From a virus: a DNA stretch of 64,000 nt. Both the position numbers and the translations under genes were made by a program. Positions within the stretch are counted from its first letter, which is position 1; each line of letters opens with the position of its first letter. Below, one piece after another: positions 1-10,005 of this stretch. Under the pieces are notes generated by a model, which was not told the DNA's origin, searched no databases, and saw only the letters and a list, made by a program, of their open reading frames with translations. The DNA lies in IMG/VR virus record IMGVR_UViG_3300015261_000002, positions 124,001 through 188,000 of that record; one strand, 5' to 3'.

Positions 1-2728
1 TGGCAATACCGAACATCACCTCGTTGTTTGCTGGTTGACGGATCACTATGGAAGCGATCGCAATCAGCGTAGTACCGAGACGTTGCAGGTAGCAGTAGTA
101 AGTACCCGTAGTACCCACCTTAACAGCGTAGTCACGATCCAGGATCGTTGTACGACCGTTCAGCACCACACGAGCACCTGCTGGCAAACGTACCCAGCCA
201 GTTTCGTTCACGTTGAAAGGATCAACCTTACCATTACCGCCGCCGACTTCAGTCATCAATGTAGCAAAACGACTGTTGCCCGGGAGATGCTGGAATACAC
301 CCCGAGCTGGTAAGAGCAGAGGTGGGTAGATTTCTTCAACGGTGTCAAATGCATCAGTGCCCTGATACAGCCGTGCCTTGTTAACAGTGCCTGCAACAAA
401 CGAAGGCGTTGCCGATGCAAAGTTGTTGACAGTAAAGCTCAGGTCGCCGTACACATCGCCAAAGGCGCGAGTAACAACAACGTTGAACGCACTGCCGTTA
501 GCAACTGCCAACAGGTCCGAGTACTTCAGCCAGACGTTATCACCCGAGGAGGAGACCCGGTTACCCGTCATGGCCGGCTGATTGCCCGGGGTCACCTGAT
601 ACAACTTCAGCCCATTGGTTTGGGTGTAGTTGATCGTAGCGGTCGACCCAGAGACTGTCAGACCCACTACAGCAGCTTCGGCATAGCAGAGACCATCACT
701 GATGACGAGCAGTGCTTTACCCGCCGTCAGACCAAACAGCTGGATCTGTGGAGAACGGTAAGCGGGGTCTTGCAATGGGTTGGCAATTGCCGCCCGTGCC
801 ATCGCACTACCGCTTGCAGCTTTGATCGCCATAACACTACCAATAGCCAGCGCTACAGGAGTACCCACGGTCAGGATGTGGTTATTGAACTGGAACGAGC
901 TTCTGCCAACAAAGTGGTTGTTCTCGTTGAAGACCAGTGCGGAGGTCACAACACCCGGGGTTACCCGATCCACATACACCGACATACCGGACGGCATATC
1001 CGCCATGTTTTCGTTGTTATCAACCGAATCAGGCAAACGAATCCCGAAGGTACCGTCCCCACTGAGGGTGCTCACGATGCTGTCAGATACCCAGCCATAT
1101 TCCTGCCAACCGAAGCGACCGGTTTTAGCACTTGCCCCATACACCAAGAAAGAGGTTTGACCCCCGCCGTTGGTATAAGGCACGATGCGCTCAGGCAAGA
1201 GACCAAAGCACGCATGACGACTGGGTGCGTAGATCTCGGGAACCGCCAGCTTAGGGTCCACCGTAGGCCGATTGGCCAACAGGAAGTCCTTTACACCCTT
1301 GTAGGTGGTAGCGAAACGTTTTACCCGCATGCCGTTCTTGGTTGAACAGGTTTTCACGAGTTCGCCGGAGGTCAGCATGGCACCTGGGTATTGGACCAGG
1401 TTCAACAGATCAAAGCGATTACCGTCCTTGAACCAGTTGGATTGACCCACAGGCAGCAGATCATTACCAAGTGTGTCTTTGGTACGGGTTCCCAATTGAC
1501 GGAAGGTAGACGTACCACCCGCCGCGAGACTGCCAGGGATAATCGACTGCATAAAACTGAACACCAGGTTACGGGTAGTCGCACCAAGTGTTGCAATAAC
1601 CGGCACAGCCACATGCATGTAGATCTCAGCGTTCTGAACGTTCCAGAACAACGTGGTCACCACGCCATGACTACCACCACCAATCGCGAGGGTCGCACCC
1701 GCTGGCAGGTTAACGTACTTCGTCAGGTCGATCACCTGGCTGCCGTTGGCCGAAGCGTTGTAGGCAGGCGTGTCAAAACGATCGAACAGGGCTTGGTACT
1801 GAGCGTTAACCAGGTCAACGAGGGTTGGATCGGTTGTTGGGTTTGCGGCGTAGAAGAACTTGTGGTTCAACGTCACCACGGCACCTGCTGAAGAACTCGA
1901 TACCGCCAAGCCTTTATAGACGTTGGTGGCAAAGAGGTTGAACAGCAGGTAGTTCTTGTTGCTGCCCGGCATGCCAAGCGAGTTCTTGTACTGGTAGATC
2001 TTGCGATCCGCCAATGGCTTGAAGAACACCACGGAACCATCCGAAGCATCCGCCCCTACCGTGTTCCAGGACGCGGTGAGGTAGTTCGAACTCAACCCCG
2101 GTACTTCGCCCAGCTTAGCACCTTTAGAACCCCCCAGTGGCATACTGGTAAAGATGGATTGGTTCAGGTACTGCCCGGTGTCCGAAGGTGGAGAGAACAC
2201 AAGACGGTCGCCGTTCAGCAACAGACCTGTTTTCTTGCTCGGGCCTAAGTAACGTACAGGCTCTACCCGAGTCGGTGTGGCAATCGGGTATTGGTCGGGA
2301 TAGAAGAAAGACGCAAACTGGTATAGATCGTTCAGCTGGTAATCGGCCAACACAAACGACGCGTTGTTTGCCACCAGAGACGCCTTGGCACCTTCAGGGG
2401 TTACAAAGGCTTGCACAGGAGCCAGGTTGATCTGTTCCTGCTTAGTAGCCGTCCGGAAGTTATCCTTCTTGCCCAAGCCAATCGACGCCCGCGTTTCCCC
2501 GTGTTGTGCACCCCGAGAGTTCAAGTGCGCATCAATAGGGACTGCAACGGTGTCTTCAAAGATCTGGACGTTCTGCCCAATGGACTCCAGTTTTTCTTCG
2601 TTGTTGCGATTGAATTCTTCCGTGGCCAGTCGAAGGGCGTAAGTGAGCTTGTTGAACTTCTTGATCACCTCACCAAACCGAGGCGCGGGGTTTTCGATGA
2701 ATGGCGGTTCCCCACCCTTAATAATCAT
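1..2728 (-). CDS. Tail-fibre-like virion protein, C-terminus cut by window edge
   Basis: Open from an ATG at 2728 (GGAGAG about 8 nt upstream) to the left edge, giving at least 909 residues without a stop. Near residues 70-95 it has a stretch reading HLNSRGAQHGETRASIGLG followed by KKDNFRTAT, close to the N-P-H-x-V-T...GLG-x-V-D-N motif common in phage tail fibres. The DN[FY]RTAT core is also in the next two genes, so the three are paralogues. Near the left edge, DRDYAVKVGTTGTYYCYL corresponds in position to the DPAPQNKTFY segment of those genes. By analogy with the run of related fibre genes after the portal in phiKZ, it probably forms part of the tail fibres or baseplate-attached fibres. 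The receptor or exact location cannot be read from sequence. Confidence 0.75.
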   Translation of the reverse strand, partial: MIIKGGEPPFIENPAPRFGEVIKKFNKLTYALRLATEEFNRNNEEKLESIGQNVQIFEDTVAVPIDAHLNSRGAQHGETRASIGLGKKDNFRTATKQEQINLAPVQAFVTPEGAKASLVANNASFVLADYQLNDLYQFASFFYPDQYPIATPTRVEPVRYLGPSKKTGLLLNGDRLVFSPPSDTGQYLNQSIFTSMPLGGSKGAKLGEVPGLSSNYLTASWNTVGADASDGSVVFFKPLADRKIYQYKNSLGMPGSNKNYLLFNLFATNVYKGLAVSSSSAGAVVTLNHKFFYAANPTTDPTLVDLVNAQYQALFDRFDTPAYNASANGSQVIDLTKYVNLPAGATLAIGGGSHGVVTTLFWNVQNAEIYMHVAVPVIATLGATTRNLVFSFMQSIIPGSLAAGGTSTFRQLGTRTKDTLGNDLLPVGQSNWFKDGNRFDLLNLVQYPGAMLTSGELVKTCSTKNGMRVKRFATTYKGVKDFLLANRPTVDPKLAVPEIYAPSRHACFGLLPERIVPYTNGGGQTSFLVYGASAKTGRFGWQEYGWVSDSIVSTLSGDGTFGIRLPDSVDNNENMADMPSGMSVYVDRVTPGVVTSALVFNENNHFVGRSSFQFNNHILTVGTPVALAIGSVMAIKAASGSAMARAAIANPLQDPAYRSPQIQLFGLTAGKALLVISDGLCYAEAAVVGLTVSGSTATINYTQTNGLKLYQVTPGNQPAMTGNRVSSSGDNVWLKYSDLLAVANGSAFNVVVTRAFGDVYGDLSFTVNNFASATPSFVAGTVNKARLYQGTDAFDTVEEIYPPLLLPARGVFQHLPGNSRFATLMTEVGGGNGKVDPFNVNETGWVRLPAGARVVLNGRTTILDRDYAVKVGTTGTYYCYLQRLGTTLIAIASIVIRQPANNEVMFGIA

Positions 2729-2748
2729 AGCCACTCTCCGTTAAAATA

Positions 2749-2766
2749 GGGGGACCGAAGTCCCCC
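2749..2766 (-). terminator. UUCG-tetraloop hairpin between fibre genes
   Basis: A 7-bp GC stem (GGGGGAC/GTCCCCC) encloses TTCG on the minus strand, giving the very stable C(UUCG)G tetraloop, followed by TATTTTAACGG. It lies in the 45-bp gap after the 1198-aa fibre gene. The short U-tract suggests partial termination or an mRNA-end stabiliser. Confidence 0.6.
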
Positions 2767-2773
2767 GAATGCA

Positions 2774-5700
2774 TTAAGGCAACAGCTCACCTTGATGAAG
2801 GAATACAAACAAGCCTTCATCCTGAGGGTAGCCCGTGGACATAGGAATGGTCCCACCTTCACGGGTATAGCTCAGCAGCAAGTCGCCCACCATAAACGGT
2901 TGTTCACGAGTGATCGTCAGGATCTGACGGTCGTTGGTAACGATGGTCGCTACCCGCAGCATCGATCCGCTCTTACGAAGCTGTACTGCCGACAACAGAT
3001 ACTTCGGTGTCTCATCCTCGATCGTTGCGTACATGTAGAACGTTTTGTTTTGAGGCGCCGGATCCACATCCCGCAGGTCGATCGTACCACCCTGGATGGA
3101 GTAGGACGTGCCGTTGATCATCATCCGGATGTTGTCTTGGATAAAGAGCAACCAGCCCACTTCAGGATACACCGTCGTAGGGATAATGTAACCGACCCCC
3201 GACTTGGCATGAATCGCCGCACCACCGCCCGTGAACTGATACGGGAACAGGGTTTGGGTAATCAACTTGCCGTCAAAACCATCCTGGTTCGTGATACTGA
3301 GGTCTGTCATCCCCACACCTGGCCACATTACTGCCGCATCGCCCCGATCACGAGCAAGAGAACCCACTGCCAGGTTTTCAATCTGGCTGTTGCCCAGGTT
3401 CAAGTCAAAAGTGGTGATGGGTACTTGACGAGAAGTGGCCACCACATGTTCATAACCCGATGTGATCAAGAGTTTCAGGTAGTTACCATCCCGATAACCT
3501 GTCAGCAACGGCTTGGCGATGTAGATCGTATCCAGCTTTTGCCACTGCTCATACCCTTGCAGTACCGCCCAAGGGCACGTAGAGACATCAGCAGGTGCGG
3601 ACGCCCAGTTATAACTCGTAATGAGGTAAACCCCTGGGTGGTTGGCGTTAGGCGCCTCGACCACAGGAACCCCGATCAGCACACGAGACCGGAAACGAGC
3701 AGTGCCTTCAACAATCCAGTTGACCATAACCACCGAGTGATTCAAACCGCGGAACATCCCGCCGTTCTCTGCGCCCAGATGGTTGATCGTAAAGGACCAT
3801 TTGCTGGCATTGCCTGTGATCGCCCTGATTTGATCGATAACGTTCTGCCGGAAACCATAGAAGCTGGTGGCTGAATAGGTCGCTACCTTGTTGATCGCAT
3901 CGAGTGACTTGGTGTATGTCCGCGGGAAAGAGACCGCCACGTTTCCGCTTGCAGGCGCTCTTAACTGAGGGCACTCCGGCAGATGCTGACTTACCGGATA
4001 GAGACTCGAGTACCCACAGAAGCTTGCCGAACCGCTGCCTTGATCCACACCTGCCGCCGCCAGTTCTACTCCGGTACCTGTAATGCCCAACATGCCGTCG
4101 ACGCGTAGCAGGTTTGTGGAATAGATCTCGGTAGTCAGCGGGCGAGAGTTGATGTTTGGACCCAACGTTAAGTTGTTAACACCGTCCCGTACCGCATAAC
4201 CGCCGCTAACCTTCCGGAAGAACACCTTGCGCCGCAGATCAGGTGTCGACATGTCGGCCGCCCCGAAGACTTCACCGTCCGCTTCAAACGTCATGGACGA
4301 TGTGTACACGCCATTCTTAGTTGCAGGCTGAACAGAAGGGACGTGAAGCACATTGCGTTCAACCTGCGTGGTGTCGCTATCCAACAGTCGCGACATCCAT
4401 TGCTCGGCATTGGTGATGCCTTTCATCTTCAGGATGTTTAACCGACAAGGAAATTCAGCAGCCCCTTCAAACACGCAAGTTGAGACCATTTCACCCGTCG
4501 CCAAAATTACCGAGGACGGTTGCTGATAAGCGACCAACTGGTTGTAAAGATGTCGATATTGACGAATGTACGCTTCGCCGTCACTTACAGTAAAGTCAAG
4601 TGAGATAGGCGGGCTTTTATTCTGTCTGGACATCACACCAGTCGCGGGGTTAAAGATGTGGAACATCTCGGTGATCCCCGGCAGGATCTGAACAAAGAGC
4701 GGGTCGACCGGACGGTCATAGTAGACCATGTGGAAGTATTGAAGAGTATGGAAGTAGTGGTTACCACCTCCGCCAGTTTGTGGCCATGACAGGTTCAGGT
4801 CACGTCGCAAAATCGACAGCCAGGTAATAGGCTGTTGCATCGTGAAACGACCAAAGCGAACGACCTTGCCATTTGCATCCTTGTATACCTGCTGCGCCTG
4901 ATAGTCCAGCACACCGTTGTACTGAACGCCGTCCCAATCCTGGTAGGTCAGTGGAATAGGCTCCCACGCTACCGCAAGACCGTTTACTACGTCGGCCGTC
5001 TTCACACGATAGAAGCGGCTCTTCGGCACACCCTCGGCCGCCACGTACGCTTGCACCAACACCAGGTAGGCACCCATGTGGTGAATGGTAGCCTGGTCAT
5101 TACGACCAAACACTGGGGCGTTACCATATGGCGATCCGAAGAATGCCGTGAGTGCGCTCATGTCGCAGCGGACGTAAGCATGACCGCCTGGATCAAACGA
5201 ACCGTTGGTCAGACAGATAAACCAATCGTTGGTTCCCGCCACACCCGTCATGATGACCTTGTTACCACTGCCCGCAATGATGCGGTCAACATCGATACCG
5301 ATAGCCGTCAGTGCCGGTGGACGGTACTTGTAGTTGCTGTAGGTAACCCGGATGTTGTCCTTGTTGTAGTTCTCAACCACCGAGAAGTACAGCCCTTTAG
5401 TCCGACCATCGTTGTGGTTAGACAACACCATCATCAGACCGCTTGGCTCCAGGCAGATACCTGAGCATTCAGTCTGTTGACCCATGCCTTCAAACGAACC
5501 GCTGATGTTTGGAGGTAGGAAAGACTCACCGCTGTACGAACTGATCGGGAAGATACCCGCCAGCATCGCCTTATCGGTGTCTGGGACGTAGCTCTTGGCA
5601 AGGGCTACCACGCCATGGGGTGTACTGAGAACGTCGCTCCTGACGCCTGCCAGGTCCTCTGCAAGCGTAGCCGTGCGGTAGTTGTCATGGTTACCCATGT

Positions 5701-6370
5701 CGATATCGAACGCATCTGCTTCGTGAGGGTTGTTGTAGTTCTTGTCGTGCGCCTGCAACCGAGTCAACTGTCCATCACGCGCCGCGTACAACTTCTCATA
5801 GGCTGCGTCTACCGCTGCCGTCAGCTTGTCGTCGAAGTCAGGATCCCGAGTACTGCGGATACCTTCCAACTCAGCAAAGAAGTACGTGAAATCATACCAG
5901 TCCATGATTTCAGTTTTGATGTTGTGCGTGTGGTACTCAGGTGGCAGGGTAGGCGGAACGTAAAAGATTTTGCTCCAAGGGATCGGGGTCTTACCCTTGT
6001 GCATCTCGTCCAGCCATTCTTGCAGGTTGTTGCGGGGTACAAACCATGCACCGATGCTCTGGTAGTCGACAGTGATGAAATCGTTTCCTGCCAGGATTGC
6101 ATCAGACACACGGATAAAGGAACAAATAGAACGACCGGTGATCTCGCAGAAAGGAACGAACTCACCTTCAACGTAGTAGTCACGGTCACGGGTCAGAATA
6201 CCGCCCGCTTGGTTACGAACCACGAGCAGTCCGGGTTCGTTAAAGAAAGGGGACCCGTTAGGGATCGTCCAGTTCAAGGTCTTATCCTTGAGTGGGATCT
6301 TCTCGCCGGGGATCGTGTTGACTGGGTTGACACCGCGGATATCAAACACTAAGAGCGGAATGGAATCCAT
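2774..6370 (-). CDS. Tail-fibre-like virion protein (1198 aa), paralogue of its neighbours
   Basis: ATG at 6370 has AAGG 8 nt upstream; a further in-frame TTG upstream is less likely. The N-terminal domain (about 1-160) shares with the next gene a pattern of P.FF, a G.DY/G.HY box, and a proline/histidine stretch ending in WYDFTYFF. The fibre motif NNPHEADAFDIDMGNHDNY with RTAT lies near residue 230. A block DGRTKGLYFSV near residue 330 and a C-terminal segment starting DLRDVDPAPQNKTFY (about 1098) recur in the 1185-aa neighbour, so homology covers the whole length. No signal peptide, TM or enzyme motif is visible. Probable role: long structural fibre protein, like the paralogous fibre group downstream of the portal in phiKZ. 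Confidence 0.75.
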   Translation of the reverse strand: MDSIPLLVFDIRGVNPVNTIPGEKIPLKDKTLNWTIPNGSPFFNEPGLLVVRNQAGGILTRDRDYYVEGEFVPFCEITGRSICSFIRVSDAILAGNDFITVDYQSIGAWFVPRNNLQEWLDEMHKGKTPIPWSKIFYVPPTLPPEYHTHNIKTEIMDWYDFTYFFAELEGIRSTRDPDFDDKLTAAVDAAYEKLYAARDGQLTRLQAHDKNYNNPHEADAFDIDMGNHDNYRTATLAEDLAGVRSDVLSTPHGVVALAKSYVPDTDKAMLAGIFPISSYSGESFLPPNISGSFEGMGQQTECSGICLEPSGLMMVLSNHNDGRTKGLYFSVVENYNKDNIRVTYSNYKYRPPALTAIGIDVDRIIAGSGNKVIMTGVAGTNDWFICLTNGSFDPGGHAYVRCDMSALTAFFGSPYGNAPVFGRNDQATIHHMGAYLVLVQAYVAAEGVPKSRFYRVKTADVVNGLAVAWEPIPLTYQDWDGVQYNGVLDYQAQQVYKDANGKVVRFGRFTMQQPITWLSILRRDLNLSWPQTGGGGNHYFHTLQYFHMVYYDRPVDPLFVQILPGITEMFHIFNPATGVMSRQNKSPPISLDFTVSDGEAYIRQYRHLYNQLVAYQQPSSVILATGEMVSTCVFEGAAEFPCRLNILKMKGITNAEQWMSRLLDSDTTQVERNVLHVPSVQPATKNGVYTSSMTFEADGEVFGAADMSTPDLRRKVFFRKVSGGYAVRDGVNNLTLGPNINSRPLTTEIYSTNLLRVDGMLGITGTGVELAAAGVDQGSGSASFCGYSSLYPVSQHLPECPQLRAPASGNVAVSFPRTYTKSLDAINKVATYSATSFYGFRQNVIDQIRAITGNASKWSFTINHLGAENGGMFRGLNHSVVMVNWIVEGTARFRSRVLIGVPVVEAPNANHPGVYLITSYNWASAPADVSTCPWAVLQGYEQWQKLDTIYIAKPLLTGYRDGNYLKLLITSGYEHVVATSRQVPITTFDLNLGNSQIENLAVGSLARDRGDAAVMWPGVGMTDLSITNQDGFDGKLITQTLFPYQFTGGGAAIHAKSGVGYIIPTTVYPEVGWLLFIQDNIRMMINGTSYSIQGGTIDLRDVDPAPQNKTFYMYATIEDETPKYLLSAVQLRKSGSMLRVATIVTNDRQILTITREQPFMVGDLLLSYTREGGTIPMSTGYPQDEGLFVFLHQGELLP

Positions 6371-6402
6371 CACTTTAACCTTATTCAAAAGAAAGGAGGC
6401 CA

Positions 6403-6417
6403 GGGAGGTTAACTCCC
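6403..6417. terminator. Short hairpin between fibre genes
   Basis: Stem GGGAG/CTCCC with a 5-nt loop in the 67-bp gap between two minus-strand fibre genes. Small and without a clear U-tract, so at most a weak terminator or processing site. Confidence 0.3.
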
Positions 6418-6437
6418 CGGCTATCCGGACCTAAGTT

Positions 6438-9400
6438 TTAAGGAAGGATTTCACTCTGGTAGAACCAAGGGATTTGTCCTTCCTCGACGACCAAACCAGA
6501 CGAAGCTGGAATGGAGTTACCGCGTTTGAGCTCACTGATGCGGTGGCCGTTCATGGCAATCACGTTGTACCGGTCAATGGTAAGAATCTGACTGGCATTA
6601 GTGGTCACCTTGCCGACCCACAGTTGGTACTGACTTTCCAACCGCTTCAAGGTGGTGATCTCGTACTGAGCTGCACCGTCCCTGAGAAACGCATAAATGT
6701 AAAACGTTTTGTTCTGCGGAGCTGGGTCGATATCACGCAAGTCAACAGAGCCCGCCGGAAGTACAAACGGACGACCGTTGAAGATCACATTGATGTCAGT
6801 TTTGAAGAAGATCACCCAACCGGTTTGTGGATACACCGAACCTACCAGTGCATTGTTAACCGGACCCTGTTGAATCGTCGCCGCGCCACCCGTAATCGGT
6901 CCCCAGGCCCAGGCACGGCCGATACCGTTATCGGGTGTTACGCAGACGGTCGGTACACCCGTACTGGTGTCTTGACGAAGGTTACTGCTCCAACGACGGG
7001 TATTCCGGTCATTGTAGCTGAACTGCCAATCCAACGCGTACGAGTCACCCGGGGTATAGGACATGATCCCTGAACCGAAATACACCTGCAAGTTGTTGCC
7101 ATTCAGGTAGTACCGAACCCGCATCGGTCCGTGGTTCGACGACGCCGTTTCGTAGTTGAGGACAGCACCATAAATACGCGCGGTCGGTTGCAACGGAACA
7201 GCTTGGCCTTGACCCACACCATGGACTTTATCGAGCACAGTGTAACCTGTTACTTGATAACGACCGTTAACAGCAGCATAGGTCGGTTGGATGGTCATAA
7301 ACGTCGAGTACAACGTGTTGATATCCGCCCCGCCTGTCGGCGCGTATTGCACGCACACGCAAACCGGCAACCAACCCGCTCGTGCAGACATTGCCGAATA
7401 GGTTGGGTCGCAGATAACGATCAACTTAAACCGAGCCGCCATGGCCGGGAACTGGATCTCGTTCTTCAGCGCGTTGACAATCGCTTCGGGGTAGAGGACC
7501 TCCAGTGTAGGCACAATCGTTACCGTTCCATCGGCTTCAATGCGGTTGTTGTGGTTCGCCACCAAAAGCACGTCGTTCGGGTTGGCGGTATTGGCTGGCC
7601 AAGCAGTCCCTATGGTAGATCGATCGAAGTCTTTCGTCTGGCTGTTCATACAGAACGCACCATCACCCACATCGACGCCGTAGTTACTCAGCTCGTTGGT
7701 GTTAAACACCACCGTTGCCATACCAATACCCACTGGTGCGTTTACTGGTCGGATATCCCCCGTAAGTGGACGAGACGTCACAGTGCCCAACGGGATGTTG
7801 GTGACCTCCGGCCGTACTGCAAAGCGACCTGAGATCGTTTTGAAGAATGGCTTGGAGTAAATCTGCTGTCTCTGCCCAGCCGCCACGTAGAACTCACCCG
7901 TCGGTACGTAGGCGTGGTGCCTAACGTTAATCGACGACGCCAATGGGCTCGTAAGGATTTCGTTCCAGGAAAAGGTGACGAAGTCCTTAGCCAATCCCCA
8001 CAACCTTGAGATAGTCGTGTGTCGGGTATGAGTCCCCGGAATATTGACCACCAGTGCAGCACGCGGGAAGCCTTCGAAACCAGGAGACCCCGACGCCGCA
8101 TACCGACCGTCTGCCAGCACGTTGCCACCTTGGTTCTTGTAGAAGAAGGTCGCGTTATACATGGCCCGGTTTTGGAGGTACTGTGTAGGAGTACCACCTA
8201 CCACGTTGAAGTCAACAGTGAAGACCGGAGTCGCCGATGTCAAAGACATGACACCCGTGTTTGGATCAAAGTTGTAGTTGATTTCAGGAACATACGTGAA
8301 CGAGTTGTTCAACGTTGCACCCACGATCGACGCGTAAAACGCGATCATGAACTTCATCGCATACTGGCCCGGCACAGTCGGGTTCTCAGCCACCAAGATT
8401 GGCGACGAGCGGTACATACCGATCATGCCGTTCGAGGCTTGCGCAAACGGGAACAAGCACTTCGTTGTGAAACCGTTACCGTCCTTGATGTGGTCACACC
8501 AGCGGAAGTATGGCGAGTTGTTCCACTGCACGCCCTCGGCGTCCATAAACGACACGTTCTGATGAACAGGCGTTACAGGGATTTGCGCTTTAACGTCCGC
8601 CAGGTTTACACGGTAGAAGAACTTGAACCGCATGTCCTGACCCACGTATGGAGCAGCCTGCGGAGTTCCGGTTGAGGCGGTATGAAAAATGTAAATCCAT
8701 GGTCCGATCAACGCAATGCTGAGCCAAGGAAAGATCTCGCTGACACGACGAGACCCTGGGTTGGTAAAGATCGCACCCAGCAACCCGGTCAGGTTAATCG
8801 GGGAGTAAACGTGTTTCGCCGGATCCAGGGAACCGTTGGTTACCCCGATGTAGTACATCTCGCTGTCGCTGTCACCCACGAGGATAACGTCTTCACCACT
8901 GCCCTGAGCAACCGTGTTAACCACCGCCCCGTCGATGTTGATACGAGGGTGGTTGTACTTGTAGCCTGTGTACAGTAACTGCCCGGTAGCCGGATCTTCA
9001 GAATCTGTCAGCACTGAGTAGTACAGGCCTTTGGTACGTCCGTCGAAACGGTTCCACAAGTAGGCCATGGAGCCGTCAGACTCCAGCGTGATAGCAGCGG
9101 TCTCACTGAAACCACCAAAGCCCTCAAACGAACCGTCGATGTTCGCAGGGATGAAGTTCGTGTTACCGAAACGAGAGATCGGCAGCAAGCCGGTCTTCAG
9201 GTACTGCGAACTGTCAAAGCCGTAGTTCTCGATAATGGTCTCCAACCCTTGAGGGGTCAGGTGCATATCGCTACGAGCCTGCAACACGTTACCGCTGTTA
9301 GCGGTTTCGAAGTTGTCGACCTTTTCCAGATTGACTTGGAGTGCCGTCAAACCGTGTTCGTTGTTTGTCCGCATGTGGCGGGTCAAGAACTCGGTCAGCA

Positions 9401-9995
9401 TCTCGCTGTAGACGTTGATGTAGTGCGTCAGGAGGTCGTAGAAGTGGTCGATCCGGATCTGAGTCGGTTCACGACCGTTCGCTGCCTTCATGGCCAGGTA
9501 CAGGTCCATCACTTCCAGCGTATCCTGCCAGCACACAACCGTACGGATCAGGCTGTGGCTGTGGAGACGAGGCGGGAATACCACGGGTTTGTTCTTGAGG
9601 TTTTCCCAGAACACTGGACGATCGTCATTGACAGCCGAAAAGATCATTTGCAGCATGCGGTTGTCAATTAACGAGTATTCCCCAACGACGTGATAATCCA
9701 GCAGCACGTCGGTGAGGTCCGGATCCAGCAGCTCGATAAAGCAGGCCACCGATTGTCCGGCCAGATCAGTGAGGCGAGGCATAATGCTAAAGATCTGGTA
9801 ATGCACCCCCAGGTCAAGCGGTTTACCGTTTGGTGCTTTAACCGTCAGTGTCTTGGTGAAGAACGGCGCATGGTCTGGAACAATGATGCGAGACCAAATA
9901 CCTGCTGGGGTGGACTTAGGCTCATCGTAGATTTTGTTTTCCGGATTAAGCCCTTCAAGGTCCTCTTGATACTCACGGAGAATGGGGAAATGCAT
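6438..9995 (-). CDS. Tail-fibre-like virion protein (1185 aa), paralogue of the 1198-aa gene
   Basis: Start set at ATG 9995, which has AAGGA 7 nt upstream; an ATG 33 nt earlier overlaps the previous gene and lacks a good ribosome site. The N-terminal domain repeats the neighbour's layout: APFFTKTL, a GVHYQIF box, then PPRLHSHS. The fibre motif NNEHGLTALQVNLEKVDNF is near residue 235, followed by TPQGLE, which corresponds to TP.G in the other copies. DGRTKGLYYSV and the C-terminal DLRDIDPAPQNKTFYIYA (from about 1085) match the 1198-aa paralogue. The middle diverges strongly, as expected for fibres that vary in receptor contact. Function is inferred from motif and context only. Confidence 0.75.
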   Translation of the reverse strand: MHFPILREYQEDLEGLNPENKIYDEPKSTPAGIWSRIIVPDHAPFFTKTLTVKAPNGKPLDLGVHYQIFSIMPRLTDLAGQSVACFIELLDPDLTDVLLDYHVVGEYSLIDNRMLQMIFSAVNDDRPVFWENLKNKPVVFPPRLHSHSLIRTVVCWQDTLEVMDLYLAMKAANGREPTQIRIDHFYDLLTHYINVYSEMLTEFLTRHMRTNNEHGLTALQVNLEKVDNFETANSGNVLQARSDMHLTPQGLETIIENYGFDSSQYLKTGLLPISRFGNTNFIPANIDGSFEGFGGFSETAAITLESDGSMAYLWNRFDGRTKGLYYSVLTDSEDPATGQLLYTGYKYNHPRINIDGAVVNTVAQGSGEDVILVGDSDSEMYYIGVTNGSLDPAKHVYSPINLTGLLGAIFTNPGSRRVSEIFPWLSIALIGPWIYIFHTASTGTPQAAPYVGQDMRFKFFYRVNLADVKAQIPVTPVHQNVSFMDAEGVQWNNSPYFRWCDHIKDGNGFTTKCLFPFAQASNGMIGMYRSSPILVAENPTVPGQYAMKFMIAFYASIVGATLNNSFTYVPEINYNFDPNTGVMSLTSATPVFTVDFNVVGGTPTQYLQNRAMYNATFFYKNQGGNVLADGRYAASGSPGFEGFPRAALVVNIPGTHTRHTTISRLWGLAKDFVTFSWNEILTSPLASSINVRHHAYVPTGEFYVAAGQRQQIYSKPFFKTISGRFAVRPEVTNIPLGTVTSRPLTGDIRPVNAPVGIGMATVVFNTNELSNYGVDVGDGAFCMNSQTKDFDRSTIGTAWPANTANPNDVLLVANHNNRIEADGTVTIVPTLEVLYPEAIVNALKNEIQFPAMAARFKLIVICDPTYSAMSARAGWLPVCVCVQYAPTGGADINTLYSTFMTIQPTYAAVNGRYQVTGYTVLDKVHGVGQGQAVPLQPTARIYGAVLNYETASSNHGPMRVRYYLNGNNLQVYFGSGIMSYTPGDSYALDWQFSYNDRNTRRWSSNLRQDTSTGVPTVCVTPDNGIGRAWAWGPITGGAATIQQGPVNNALVGSVYPQTGWVIFFKTDINVIFNGRPFVLPAGSVDLRDIDPAPQNKTFYIYAFLRDGAAQYEITTLKRLESQYQLWVGKVTTNASQILTIDRYNVIAMNGHRISELKRGNSIPASSGLVVEEGQIPWFYQSEILP

Positions 9996-10005
9996 ATCCA
10001 GTTCC